Source: Streptomyces sp. NBC_01476 (GTDB lineage: Bacteria; Actinomycetota; Actinomycetes; Streptomycetales; Streptomycetaceae). Taken from it: 64,000 nucleotides of DNA. Position 1 is the first letter of the stretch. Each line of letters opens with the position of its first letter. Position numbers and translations under genes: made by a program. A model generated the notes under the pieces. That model was given only the letters and a program-made list of their open reading frames with translations. It searched no databases and was not told the DNA's origin. Where the stretch lies: NCBI RefSeq assembly GCF_036227265.1, contig NZ_CP109446.1:5772001-5836000 (forward strand), written 5' to 3'. Below are positions 17,038-24,863 of the stretch, piece by piece.

Positions 17038-17493
17038 TCAGGGGTGCAGGGTGCTCTGCCGCTCCTTGAGATCCTTTGCCGCGGTGACGATCTCGGTCAG
17101 CACCCCGTGGCAGTCCTTGGGGTGCAGGAAGGTGATCCGGGAGTCCATCGAACCGCGGCGCGGCTCGTCGTACAGCACCCGTACGCCCTTGTCCCTGATG
17201 GCCTCGGAGTCGGTGTCGACGTCCCCGGTACCGAAGGCGATGTGGTGCACGCCCTCGCCGTTCTTCGCCAGCCACTTGCCGACCGCGGAGTCGTCCCTGG
17301 TGGGCTCCAGCAGCTGCAGGTAGGAAGCGCCGCCGTCCGGGGTCTCGTTGATCTTCAGCATGGCCTCGCGCACCCCCTGCTCCTCATTGACCTCGCTGTG
17401 GAAGACCTCGAAGCCGTAGGTGGCCCGGTAGAACGCGACGGTCGCGTCGAGGTCGAAGCACGCGATGCCGATGTGGTCGATGCGAGTCAGCAT
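17038..17493 (-). CDS. mce: Methylmalonyl-CoA epimerase
   Basis: A 151-residue vicinal-oxygen-chelate protein: LTRIDHIGIACFDLDATVAFY with the first metal His, then GEGVHHIAFGTGDVD with the second, and later the Glu in GVLTEIV. It interconverts (R)- and (S)-methylmalonyl-CoA, linking propionyl-CoA carboxylase to the B12-dependent mutase and supplying polyketide extender units. The ATG at 17493 starts the conserved region. TACGGT lies 11 bases upstream. A perfect inverted repeat at 17525-17552 overlaps its expected -35. It is divergent from thl, and with thl and meaB makes a CoA-metabolism cluster. Confidence 0.95.
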   Translation of the reverse strand: MLTRIDHIGIACFDLDATVAFYRATYGFEVFHSEVNEEQGVREAMLKINETPDGGASYLQLLEPTRDDSAVGKWLAKNGEGVHHIAFGTGDVDTDSEAIRDKGVRVLYDEPRRGSMDSRITFLHPKDCHGVLTEIVTAAKDLKERQSTLHP

Positions 17494-17504
17494 CCCCACA
17501 GTGC

Positions 17505-17510
17505 ACCGTA
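17505..17510 (-). promoter_or_regulatory. -10 hexamer TACGGT for mce
   Basis: TACGGT reads on the minus strand 11 bases before the mce ATG, which predicts a leader of only a few bases. Its -35 position falls inside the inverted repeat at 17525-17552. Confidence 0.4.
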
Positions 17511-17524
17511 TGACCGTGTGGTTA

Positions 17525-17552
17525 CGCAACGTGCGCGCCATCACACGTTGCG
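17525..17552. promoter_or_regulatory. Perfect 9-bp inverted repeat CGCAACGTG-N10-CACGTTGCG
   Basis: The arms 17525-17533 and 17544-17552 are exact reverse complements with a 10-base spacer, in the 139-bp divergent region between mce and thl. The position suits an operator controlling mce, and perhaps thl. The regulator is not adjacent. Confidence 0.6.
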
Positions 17553-17632
17553 CCCGGTGACCCCGGCGCTACCGGTCAGTACATTGGAGATAACCCTCGT
17601 TAACATCTCTCTTCTGCCGAAGGGGCCACAGC

Positions 17633-18853
17633 ATGAGCAGCCAGGCAGCACGTACGTCCGTGATCGTCGCAGGCGCCAGGACTCCGATGGGCCGGCTGCT
17701 GGGCAGCCTGCGCGGCTTCTCCGGGGCGGAGCTCGGCGGCTTCGCGATCAAGGCGGCGCTGGAGCGGTCCGGCGTGACCGGGGACCAGGTGCAGTACGTG
17801 ATCATGGGACAGGTGCTGCAGGCCGGCGCGGGACAGATCCCGGCCCGCCAGGCCGCCGTCAAGGCCGGCATCCCGATGAGCGTCCCCGCGCTGACCGTCA
17901 ACAAGGTCTGCCTGTCGGGCCTGGACGCCATCGCGCTCGCCGACCAGCTGATCAGGGCCGGCGAGTTCGACATCGTGGTGGCCGGCGGCCAGGAGTCGAT
18001 GACCAACGCCCCGCACCTGCTGCCCAAGTCCCGTGAGGGCCACAAGTACGGCGCGATCGAGATGCTCGACGCGATGGCGTACGACGGCCTCACCGACGCC
18101 TTCGAGAACATCGCGATGGGCGAGTCCACCGAACACCACAACGCCCGGCTCGGCATCGAGCGCGCCCCGCAGGACGCCTTCGGGGCCCTGTCCCACCAGC
18201 GGGCCGCCGCGGCGCAGAAGAACGGGCTCTTCGACGCCGAGATCGTGCCGGTGGAGGTCCCGCAGCGCAAGGGCGAGCCGGTGGTCTTCAGCCAGGACGA
18301 GGGCATCCGCCCGGAGACCACCGCCGAATCCCTCGGCAGGCTCCGTCCGGCGTTCTCCAAGGACGGCACCATCACGGCCGGCACCTCCTCGCAGATCTCC
18401 GACGGCGCCGCCGCGGTGGTGGTGATGAGCCGGGCCAGGGCGGAGGAGCTGGGCCTGAGCTGGCTCGCCGAGATCGGCGCGCACGGCAATGTGGCGGGGC
18501 CCGACAACTCGCTCCAGTCCCAGCCGTCCAACGCCATCAACCACGCGCTCACGAAGGCCGGTCTGACCGTCGGTGACCTCGATCTGATCGAGATCAACGA
18601 GGCGTTCGCCGCGGTTGCGGTCCAGTCGATGAAGGACTTGGGTGTGACACCTGAAAAGGTGAACGTGAACGGCGGCGCCATCGCGCTGGGCCACCCGATC
18701 GGGATGTCCGGAGCACGCCTGGTCCTGCACCTGGCGCTCGAACTGCGGCGGCGCGGCGGCGGGGTCGGGGCGGCGGCGCTGTGCGGCGGCGGCGGCCAGG
18801 GCGACGCACTGATCATCCGGGTGGCCGGGAAGACGGCAGCGGCCGGCGCGTGA
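17633..18853 (+). CDS. Acetyl-CoA C-acetyltransferase (thiolase)
   Basis: A 406-residue thiolase. The nucleophilic Cys is C93 in NKVCLSG (most thiolases have a small residue after Cys, so the Leu is slightly unusual). The catalytic His is H354 in GHPIG and the second Cys is C384 in LCGGGGQG. It condenses two acetyl-CoA to acetoacetyl-CoA or runs in reverse, feeding the ethylmalonyl or butyrate routes. The ATG at 17633 follows a GAAGGGGCC site. meaB follows after about 40 bases and may be in the same operon. A small TAAC-cctc-GTTA dyad lies at 17591-17602. Confidence 0.95.
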   Translation: MSSQAARTSVIVAGARTPMGRLLGSLRGFSGAELGGFAIKAALERSGVTGDQVQYVIMGQVLQAGAGQIPARQAAVKAGIPMSVPALTVNKVCLSGLDAIALADQLIRAGEFDIVVAGGQESMTNAPHLLPKSREGHKYGAIEMLDAMAYDGLTDAFENIAMGESTEHHNARLGIERAPQDAFGALSHQRAAAAQKNGLFDAEIVPVEVPQRKGEPVVFSQDEGIRPETTAESLGRLRPAFSKDGTITAGTSSQISDGAAAVVVMSRARAEELGLSWLAEIGAHGNVAGPDNSLQSQPSNAINHALTKAGLTVGDLDLIEINEAFAAVAVQSMKDLGVTPEKVNVNGGAIALGHPIGMSGARLVLHLALELRRRGGGVGAAALCGGGGQGDALIIRVAGKTAAAGA

Positions 18854-18893
18854 GCCGAAGGGCGCGCCGGTGTCGAGAGGGAGAACGCGCACA

Positions 18894-19925
18894 GTGAGCG
18901 AGGAACGAGCCGGCGAGCACGGCCGGCCGCCGACACCGCCGCCGGGTGCCGGGAGGCGCACCGCGTCGCACAGTGATGTGGCCACGCTGGTCGAGCAGGC
19001 GCGGGAGGGCCGGCCCAGGGCCGTCGCCCGGCTGATCTCCCTGGTGGAGGGGGCCTCCCCGCAACTGCGCGAGGTGATGGCGGCGCTGGCACCGCTCACC
19101 GGCGGCGCCTACGTGGTGGGGCTGACCGGGTCGCCCGGCGTCGGCAAGTCCACCTCGACCTCGGCGCTGGTCAGCGCGTACCGCAAGGCGGGCAAGCGGG
19201 TCGGCGTGCTCGCCGTCGACCCCTCCTCGCCGTTCTCCGGCGGGGCGCTGCTCGGCGACCGGGTGCGGATGTCCGAGCACGCCTCCGACCCCGGCGTCTA
19301 CATCCGCTCCATGGCCACCCGCGGCCACCTCGGCGGCCTGGCCTGGGCCGCCCCGCAGGCCATCCGGGTGCTCGACGCGGCCGGCTGCGACGTCATCCTG
19401 GTCGAGACGGTCGGTGTCGGGCAGTCCGAGGTGGAGATCGCCGCACAGGCGGACACCTCGGTGGTGCTGCTGGCCCCCGGCATGGGCGACGGCATCCAGG
19501 CCGCCAAGGCCGGCATCCTGGAGATCGGTGACGTCTACGTCGTCAACAAGGCCGACCGCGACGGCGCCGACGCCACCGCCCGCGAGCTCAACCACATGCT
19601 GGGCCTCGGCGAGTCCCGCGAGCCGGGCGACTGGCGCCCGCCCATCGTCAAGACGGTCGCCGCGCGCGGCGAGGGCATCGACGAGGTCATCGAGGCGCTG
19701 GACAAGCACCGGGCCTGGCTGGAGGCCGGCGGCGCGCTCACCGAGCGCCGGCGCACCCGCGCCGCCCGCGAGGTCGAGACGATCGCCGTCACCGCGCTGC
19801 GTGCCCGTATCGGCACCCTGCACGGCGACGCCCAGCTGCCGGCGCTCGCCGCCCGAGTCGCCGCGGGCACCCTCGACCCGTACGCGGCCGCCGACGAACT
19901 CGTCGCGGGCCTCACCGGCCAGTAG
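18894..19925 (+). CDS. meaB: MeaB-type GTPase chaperone of methylmalonyl-CoA mutase
   Basis: A 343-residue G3E-family GTPase. The P-loop is GLTGSPGVGKST near residue 75. Further motifs are AVDPSSPFSGGALLGDRVRM, VILVETVGVGQSEVE and the NKAD specificity motif. MeaB gates cobalamin loading and protects and reactivates methylmalonyl-CoA mutase. The GTG at 18894 is preferred because GAGAGGGAGAA lies just before it; an in-frame GTG at 18870 would add eight residues. The C-terminal dimerisation helix (RTRAAREVETIAVTALRARI) is present. The mutase itself is not in this window, but the related icmA is 8 kb away. Confidence 0.94.
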   Translation: MSEERAGEHGRPPTPPPGAGRRTASHSDVATLVEQAREGRPRAVARLISLVEGASPQLREVMAALAPLTGGAYVVGLTGSPGVGKSTSTSALVSAYRKAGKRVGVLAVDPSSPFSGGALLGDRVRMSEHASDPGVYIRSMATRGHLGGLAWAAPQAIRVLDAAGCDVILVETVGVGQSEVEIAAQADTSVVLLAPGMGDGIQAAKAGILEIGDVYVVNKADRDGADATARELNHMLGLGESREPGDWRPPIVKTVAARGEGIDEVIEALDKHRAWLEAGGALTERRRTRAAREVETIAVTALRARIGTLHGDAQLPALAARVAAGTLDPYAAADELVAGLTGQ

Positions 19926-19935
19926 AGCCACCGGC

Positions 19936-19957
19936 GCCCCGGACCGCGGGCCGGGGC
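19936..19957. terminator. Possible bidirectional terminator after meaB
   Basis: GCCCCGG (19936-19942) pairs with CCGGGGC (19951-19957) around an 8-base loop, in the region where meaB and the MFS gene converge. The stem is short and has no T run. Confidence 0.35.
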
Positions 19958-20085
19958 CCGTTCCGGTCCCGTGGGCCGGCTGCCGGGCGGCGTCGTCGGC
20001 CGCGTCGAGGATCGCCGCCGGCTCCCCGGCCCGGCGCTGCCGGCGCTCTTCCCGGTCACGCGTGGGGAGCGGGCGGGGTGGGGCG

Positions 20086-21390
20086 TCAGGCGGCGGTGGC
20101 CGCCTGGATACGGCGGGTGTGCCGGACGGACTTGAGGACCGGCAGGACGGAGACGGTGCCCACCGCGCCCGCGCCGGCGATGACCGCGTAGGGCGGGACC
20201 CACTCGGCGACCGCGCCGCCGACCGTCATGCCCAGGCCCTGAAGGGTCATCATGCCCGCGGCGAGCAGCGACATGGCCCGGCCGCGCATGTCCTCGGGGA
20301 CGTCGAGCACGAACCACTTGTCGATGCCCAGCGAGTAGGCCATGCACAGGCCGGTACAGAGCAGCAGGGCGATGGCGAACGGCAGCGTCGGGTGCACCAC
20401 GAAGCAGACGAACGGCACCATGGAGATGGCCGCCAGCGGAATCGCGACCCGCTCACGCGCCAACGGGTCGAGCAGGGTGCCGGCCGCGATCTCCCCGATG
20501 ACGGTCCCGGCGGGCATCGCGGCGAGCAGGACGCCGAAGCCCGCCGTGCCGGCGCCGGCCGCGTCCGCGAAGGGCGCCGCGACGCCCTCGGCCACCACGC
20601 AGAACATCGGCGGCAGCCACCACATCAGCAGCAGCGCCCGGATCCGCGGGCTGCTCAGCAGCCGTCCGGCCGAGGCGATCGAGTCGCGCATCATCGCCCC
20701 GGTGCCGGAGACCCGCGCCGCGAGCGCCCGGGTGCCGAGCCGCAGCAGCAGGGCGGAACACAGGAAGGTGCCCACGGTGATGCACAGCGCGGTGCGCGGC
20801 GCCAGCCACACCAGGACCAGACCGCCGATGCCGTACCCGATGATCTGCGAACTCTGCGAGACGATCCGCACCAGCGAGCGGCCCAGGATGAACAGGTCGC
20901 CGTGCAGGATGTCGGCCAGGCTGGCGGCCCGCGCGCCGGTGAAGAGCGGCGTCACCATCGAGACCACGGTACGCAGCACGAAGAGCAGCGCCAGCGGGGT
21001 CGAGGGCACCGCCATCACCAGGACGCAGGCCGCGCACACCAGGTCGCAGGAGACCAGCACCTGACGGGTGGGCAGCCGGTCGGCGATGCCGGAGAGCAGC
21101 ACCCCGCTGAGCGCGTACGGCAGAAAACCCAGGGCGAAGATCAGCGCGGTGAGCACCGCGGAACCGGTCTGGCGGAAGACCAGGACGGCGAGCGAGACCT
21201 CGGCGAACACACTGCCCAGCACGGACAGCACATGGGCGGCGAAAATCGGCCGGAACTCGCGGACCGCGAACACCGCACCGTACTTGCTGCGGCTGTCCTC
21301 GCTGCTCCCAGGGGTGGTGGGAGCGGGGGCTGATCCGGCCGGCGAAGGGTGGTTGCCACCGCGAGAAGAGTGCTCGCTGTCCGTTGTCAT
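20086..21390 (-). CDS. MFS transporter (DHA3-like efflux family)
   Basis: A 434-residue protein with about 12 hydrophobic helices after a 45-residue Ser/Pro-rich cytoplasmic N-terminus. The pattern FRPIFAAHVLSVLGSVFAEVSLAVLVFRQTGSA and the later GIADRLPTRQ loop between helices 2 and 3 fit the DHA3/MFS_3 efflux group. The ATG at 21390 begins just past the divergent start region; the 42-codon extension upstream looks spurious. The gene is divergent from an ArsR-like regulator 70 bases away, a layout typical of regulated drug or metabolite efflux. Substrate unknown. Confidence 0.9.
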   Translation of the reverse strand: MTTDSEHSSRGGNHPSPAGSAPAPTTPGSSEDSRSKYGAVFAVREFRPIFAAHVLSVLGSVFAEVSLAVLVFRQTGSAVLTALIFALGFLPYALSGVLLSGIADRLPTRQVLVSCDLVCAACVLVMAVPSTPLALLFVLRTVVSMVTPLFTGARAASLADILHGDLFILGRSLVRIVSQSSQIIGYGIGGLVLVWLAPRTALCITVGTFLCSALLLRLGTRALAARVSGTGAMMRDSIASAGRLLSSPRIRALLLMWWLPPMFCVVAEGVAAPFADAAGAGTAGFGVLLAAMPAGTVIGEIAAGTLLDPLARERVAIPLAAISMVPFVCFVVHPTLPFAIALLLCTGLCMAYSLGIDKWFVLDVPEDMRGRAMSLLAAGMMTLQGLGMTVGGAVAEWVPPYAVIAGAGAVGTVSVLPVLKSVRHTRRIQAATAA

Positions 21391-21460
21391 GACATCACAC
21401 TGGTGGCATTGGCCCCACCCGTCGTAGTCTTTCGGCCAGAACCGAATCTTGGGGGTCGTG

Positions 21461-22447
21461 ATGTCGTTTCGCATGCGATTTGCGGCAGAGGACCTGCTGC
21501 GCTGCAGATTCGCCATCTCGCCGCTCCGCGAGACACAGGCCGCGATCCGTACGCTCTCCCGCCCCGACCGCCACGGCTACCACCTGCCCTGGCTGCGGCA
21601 GGTCCGCGGCGCCGCGGCCGGCCTGGATCTGACCCCGCTGCGGCTGCTCTCGCCGGAGAACGGCCACGGTCCGGATTTCCTGCACCCGCTGCCGGACGCC
21701 CCGCTGGCCACGCTGGAGGACGAACTCGACACGGTCCGGGCCACCGCGCCCGACATCGCCCGCCGCCAGATGGCCGCCGCGCTCGCGCAGACCCCAGGCG
21801 CCGACCGGATGCGCCGCGGCCGGGCGATGCTGGCCGATCCGGCCGACGCCGTACGGCAGTTGGCCGCCCTCTACGAACAGGTGTGGGCGGCGCTGCTGCT
21901 GCCGCACTGGCCACGGCTGCGGGCCGTCCTGGAGGCCGATGTGGCCTATCACGCGCGGCGGCTGGCGGACGGCGGCATGCAGCGGCTCTTCACCGGGCTG
22001 CATCCCAAACTGAGCTGGTCCGACGGGGCGCTGACCACCACCGGCCATGTGCCGCGGCTGCCGGAGGCCGGCGGGCAGGGGCTCGTCCTGGTGCCCAGTG
22101 TCTTCTTCTGGCCGGAGGCGGGCAGCGCCTTCGACCCGCCGTGGCAGCCGACGGTGGTCTATCCGGCCCGCGGCATCGGCGGGCTGTGGGCGGAGACCGG
22201 CCCGGCCGCCTCGACCGCGCTGATCCGGCTGCTGGGCGCCAACCGGGCGGCCATCCTCACCGCTCTCGACGCGCCCAGCACCACGACCGCCCTCGCCCAC
22301 CGGCACGCTCTCGCGATGTCCTCGGTCTCCGCGCACCTGGTGGTGCTGCGGGACGCCGGGCTGCTCGCGTCGCGCCGCTACGGCCACCAGGTGCTGTACG
22401 AGCGGACGCCGCTGGGGGTCGCGCTGGCCGGCGGCGGGCTGCCGTGA
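21461..22447 (+). CDS. DUF5937/ArsR-type winged-helix regulator
   Basis: A 328-residue protein beginning MSFRMRFAAEDLLRCRFAISPLRET, the typical start of DUF5937 proteins. A winged helix-turn-helix of ArsR type sits at the C-terminal end: TTALAHRHALAMSSVSAHLVVLRDAGLLASRRYGHQVLYERTP spans the recognition helix and wing. The N-terminal 230 residues probably sense a ligand. It is divergent from the MFS transporter, its likely target. TAGTCT (21425-21430) may be its -10, about 30 bases before the ATG. No metal-binding Cys cluster is seen. Confidence 0.88.
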   Translation: MSFRMRFAAEDLLRCRFAISPLRETQAAIRTLSRPDRHGYHLPWLRQVRGAAAGLDLTPLRLLSPENGHGPDFLHPLPDAPLATLEDELDTVRATAPDIARRQMAAALAQTPGADRMRRGRAMLADPADAVRQLAALYEQVWAALLLPHWPRLRAVLEADVAYHARRLADGGMQRLFTGLHPKLSWSDGALTTTGHVPRLPEAGGQGLVLVPSVFFWPEAGSAFDPPWQPTVVYPARGIGGLWAETGPAASTALIRLLGANRAAILTALDAPSTTTALAHRHALAMSSVSAHLVVLRDAGLLASRRYGHQVLYERTPLGVALAGGGLP

Positions 22448-22456
22448 GCACCGGCG

Positions 22457-22750
22457 TTACGGGGCCAGGTAGCGCTCCACGGTCTCCACCTTCGAGGTGA
22501 GCCCGTCGGTGACACCGGGCCGGATGTCGGCCTTGAGGACCAGCGAGACCCGCGGGGAGCGGGCCTCGACGGCGGCGACCGCCCGCTTGACCACGTCCAT
22601 CACCTCGTCCCACTCGCCCTCGATCGAGGTGAACATCGCGTCGGTGCGGTTCGGCAGCCCGGACTCCCGGACCACCCGCACCGCGTCGGCCACATACTCT
22701 CCGACGTCCTCACCGACGCCGAGCGGACTGACGGAGAAGGCGACGATCAT
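22457..22750 (-). CDS. MTH1187-family thiamine-binding protein
   Basis: A 97-residue ferredoxin-like protein: MIVAFSVSPLGVGEDVGEYVADAV, then TSIEGEWDEVMDVVKRA and VSLVLKADIRPG. This fits the MTH1187/YkoF-like family, whose members bind thiamine or hydroxymethylpyrimidine. The ATG at 22750 overlaps the stop of the upstream DUF3817 gene (ATGA), so they are translationally coupled. It converges with the ArsR-like gene, whose stop is 9 bases away. Confidence 0.9.
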   Translation of the reverse strand: MIVAFSVSPLGVGEDVGEYVADAVRVVRESGLPNRTDAMFTSIEGEWDEVMDVVKRAVAAVEARSPRVSLVLKADIRPGVTDGLTSKVETVERYLAP

Positions 22751-23109
22751 GCCGCACCCACCGCTTCTGACGCCGGCACCTCGCCGGCGGCGGTACGGGC
22801 CCTGGCCACCGCGGCCTCGCACTCGCGGGCCAGCATCCGCTCGGCGAAGAACCCGCCGGTCGGCAGTACCGAGAGCACCGCGTACAGCGCCGCCCGGCCC
22901 AGCGGCCAGCGGACCCGGGCCCAGGCCAGCGCCCAGAAGACCACGTAGAGGATGAAGAGCACACCGTGCACCATCCCCATCACGGGCACGGCGTTGAAGT
23001 CGGTGGTGCGCTTGAGCACCGAGCAGATCAGCAGCAGAAGGAACGACACCGCCTCCGGGGCGGAGATCAAACGCAGCCGGCGCAGAGCGGCGGCGGTCTT
23101 CAGTTCCAC
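22747..23109 (-). CDS. DUF3817 membrane protein (copy 1)
   Basis: A 120-residue protein with three hydrophobic helices: about residues 20-34 (AVSFLLLLICSVLK), 45-62 (MGMVHGVLFILYVVFWALA) and 72-88 (AALYAVLSVLPTGGFF). The motif MVHGVLFILYV and the ending GGFFAERML define DUF3817. The GTG at 23109 is chosen because family similarity begins at ELKTAAALRRLRL and GAGG lies 6 bases before it. The same frame is open for hundreds of bases upstream, but that is high-GC noise. A second copy is at 27564-27905. A Crp-like palindrome lies 44 bases upstream. Function unknown. Confidence 0.85.
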   Translation of the reverse strand: MELKTAAALRRLRLISAPEAVSFLLLLICSVLKRTTDFNAVPVMGMVHGVLFILYVVFWALAWARVRWPLGRAALYAVLSVLPTGGFFAERMLARECEAAVARARTAAGEVPASEAVGAA

Positions 23110-23152
23110 GGGAACCTCACGGTCGACGAGCGGTACGGAACGGGTGAGCGGT

Positions 23153-23172
23153 CTTGTGAACGTGATCACAAG
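23153..23172. promoter_or_regulatory. Crp-like site CTTGTGA-N6-TCACAAG
   Basis: A perfect 7-bp inverted repeat with a 6-base spacer and the TGTGA-N6-TCACA geometry of Crp/FNR-family operators. It is 44 bases upstream of the DUF3817-MTH1187 operon and about 210 bases upstream of the divergent DUF2127 gene. Confidence 0.6.
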
Positions 23173-23320
23173 GTTTCGTCCATTATCACCGGACCGTATC
23201 GATGAGCTGTCCCTGGGGTCGGCAACCGCGCGGCGGGCGATAACGTCCCTCTTCGCAGAAGCGCGCGGCGGCGGCCGTACCGCCGCCGGGGAACGCCCGG
23301 GAGCACCACCTGAGCACACC

Positions 23321-23350
23321 CGAGAACGCCAGAGAACGCCAGAGAACACC
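23321..23350 (+). repeat. Three tandem 10-bp repeats (AGAGAACGCC)
   Basis: The copies are CGAGAACGCC, AGAGAACGCC and AGAGAACACC. They lie 33 to 62 bases before the DUF2127 gene, in its likely leader or promoter. Confidence 0.75.
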
Positions 23351-23382
23351 GATGGAACGCCGACAACGGGGGACCGGACACC

Positions 23383-24204
23383 ATGAGCATCGACTGGGAC
23401 CGCCGCCATTGCTCCCGCAAGGGCCACATCACCTACGCGCCCGACGAGGCCGGCCTGCGCAACAGGCTGCACGCGAGCACCGCGGTGGGCACGGTCTGGC
23501 GCTGCCTGCGCTGCGGCGACTTCGTCCTCGGCGAGCCGCACGGCAGCGGCCCCGCCGAGCTGGCGCCGCTGGTGCCCCGCGGCCGGGCGCTGCGTGACCT
23601 GTTCATCCTGCGGTTCCTCGCCGTCGAGCGGGTGCTGCGCGGTGTGCTGGTGGTGCTCGCCGCGTGGGCGGTGTGGAAGTTCAGCAACTCCCAGGACGCG
23701 GTCCACCAGCTCTTCGAGAGCGACCTCACCGCCTTCCGCCCGGTGGCCGACCACTTCCACTACGACCTGGACCACTCCCCGGTCATCGACAGCATCCAGA
23801 AGGTCTTCGACTACAAGAAGTCCACCCTGCACGCGGCGGCCGGCCTGCTGCTGCTCTACGGGCTGATCGAGTTCGTCGAGGGCGTCGGCCTGTGGTTCGC
23901 CAAGCGCTGGGCGGAGTACCTCGCGGTGGTGGCGACGGCCGCCTTCCTGCCGGTCGAGGTCTACGAACTCACCGAGAAGCTCAGCTGGTTCAAGATCGGC
24001 ACGCTGGCGCTCAACATCCTCGCGGTGCTCTACATCCTCATCGGCAAGCGGCTCTTCGGCCTGCGCGGCGGGCACGCCGCCTTCGAGGCGCAGTGCCGCG
24101 GCGCCTCGCTGCTGGAGGTCGAGGTGGCCGCGGGCGAGGCGGGCGGAACACAGAAGGAACCGCTGCCGGTCCGGCAGCGCTCATCCACCGCCGACCCCGC
24201 CTGA
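23383..24204 (+). CDS. DUF2127 membrane protein
   Basis: A 273-residue protein. The N-terminus (about 1-65) is soluble with Cys-His pairs (RRHCSRKGH, then CLRCGDF) that could bind a metal. Four hydrophobic helices follow: about 82-98, 149-168, 180-196 and 206-225. The central block (AAGLLLLYGLIEFVEGVGLWFAKRWAEYLAVVAT) matches DUF2127. The ATG at 23383 follows a GGGGGA site. It lies 20 bases before the first AIM24 gene, but that gene has its own leaderless promoter. Function unknown. Confidence 0.85.
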   Translation: MSIDWDRRHCSRKGHITYAPDEAGLRNRLHASTAVGTVWRCLRCGDFVLGEPHGSGPAELAPLVPRGRALRDLFILRFLAVERVLRGVLVVLAAWAVWKFSNSQDAVHQLFESDLTAFRPVADHFHYDLDHSPVIDSIQKVFDYKKSTLHAAAGLLLLYGLIEFVEGVGLWFAKRWAEYLAVVATAAFLPVEVYELTEKLSWFKIGTLALNILAVLYILIGKRLFGLRGGHAAFEAQCRGASLLEVEVAAGEAGGTQKEPLPVRQRSSTADPA

Positions 24205-24211
24205 TCCCGGA

Positions 24212-24217
24212 TACGGT
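24212..24217 (+). promoter_or_regulatory. -10 hexamer TACGGT for the AIM24 operon, probable leaderless start
   Basis: TACGGT is followed by 7 bases and then the ATG at 24225. There is no ribosome site in between. Confidence 0.5.
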
Positions 24218-24224
24218 CTGAGAC

Positions 24225-24863
24225 ATGGCGATTTTCCGGCTGCAAGGATCGCGGGTGCTCGCCGTCGACCTCAACGGCGACGCCGTCAAGGCGAAGAACG
24301 GCGCGATGGTCGCCTACGACGGCGAGATGACGTTCAAGAAGATGACCGGCGGCGGCGAGGGCCTGCGGGGCCTGGTCACCCGTCGCATCTCCGGCGAGGC
24401 GATGGCGGTGATGGAGGTCAAGGGCCACGGCACCTGCTACTTCGCCGACCGGGCCACCGAGATCAACCTGGTCCGTCTCGGCGGCGAGAAGCTGTACGTC
24501 GAGGCGAGCAACCTGCTGGCCACCGAGCCGTCGCTGCGCACCGGCACCACCTTCACCGGTATGCGCGGCGCCTCCCAGGGCAACGGCCTGTTCACCACCA
24601 CCGTCGAGGGCACCGGCCAGGCCGCGATCATGTCCGACGGCCCGGCGATCGTGCTGCGGGTCTCCGCCGCGTACCCGCTGATCGTGGACCCCGGGGCGTA
24701 CGTCGCCCACGTCGGCCAGTTGCGCCAGCAGCTCCAGACCCAGATCGGCTGGCGCACGCTGATGGGCGAGGGCTCCGGCGAGAGCTTCCAGATCCGCTTC
24801 GAGGGCGAAGGGCTCGTCTACGTCCAGCCCAGCGAACGCAACACGATCGGGGGGCAGTTGTAG
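24225..24863 (+). CDS. AIM24 family protein (first of three)
   Basis: A 212-residue protein of the AIM24/TRAP-like beta-sandwich family. Family features are VLAVDLNGDAVKAKNGAMVAYDGEMTFKK at the start, GEAMAVMEVKGHGTCYFAD in the middle, and the closing GEGSGESFQIRFEGEGLVYVQPSE. There is no signal peptide or membrane helix. Bacterial AIM24 proteins have no settled role; the yeast homologue is mitochondrial. The stop (TAG) shares one base with the GTG start of the next gene, so the three copies are translationally coupled. Confidence 0.9.
   Translation: MAIFRLQGSRVLAVDLNGDAVKAKNGAMVAYDGEMTFKKMTGGGEGLRGLVTRRISGEAMAVMEVKGHGTCYFADRATEINLVRLGGEKLYVEASNLLATEPSLRTGTTFTGMRGASQGNGLFTTTVEGTGQAAIMSDGPAIVLRVSAAYPLIVDPGAYVAHVGQLRQQLQTQIGWRTLMGEGSGESFQIRFEGEGLVYVQPSERNTIGGQL

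Noticed and set aside
23110..24075. N-terminal extension of the DUF3817 gene (22747-23109) up to 24075
   Set aside because: The extra 320 codons are antisense to DUF2127 and cross its control region. Family similarity begins only at 23109, where a GAGG site is present.
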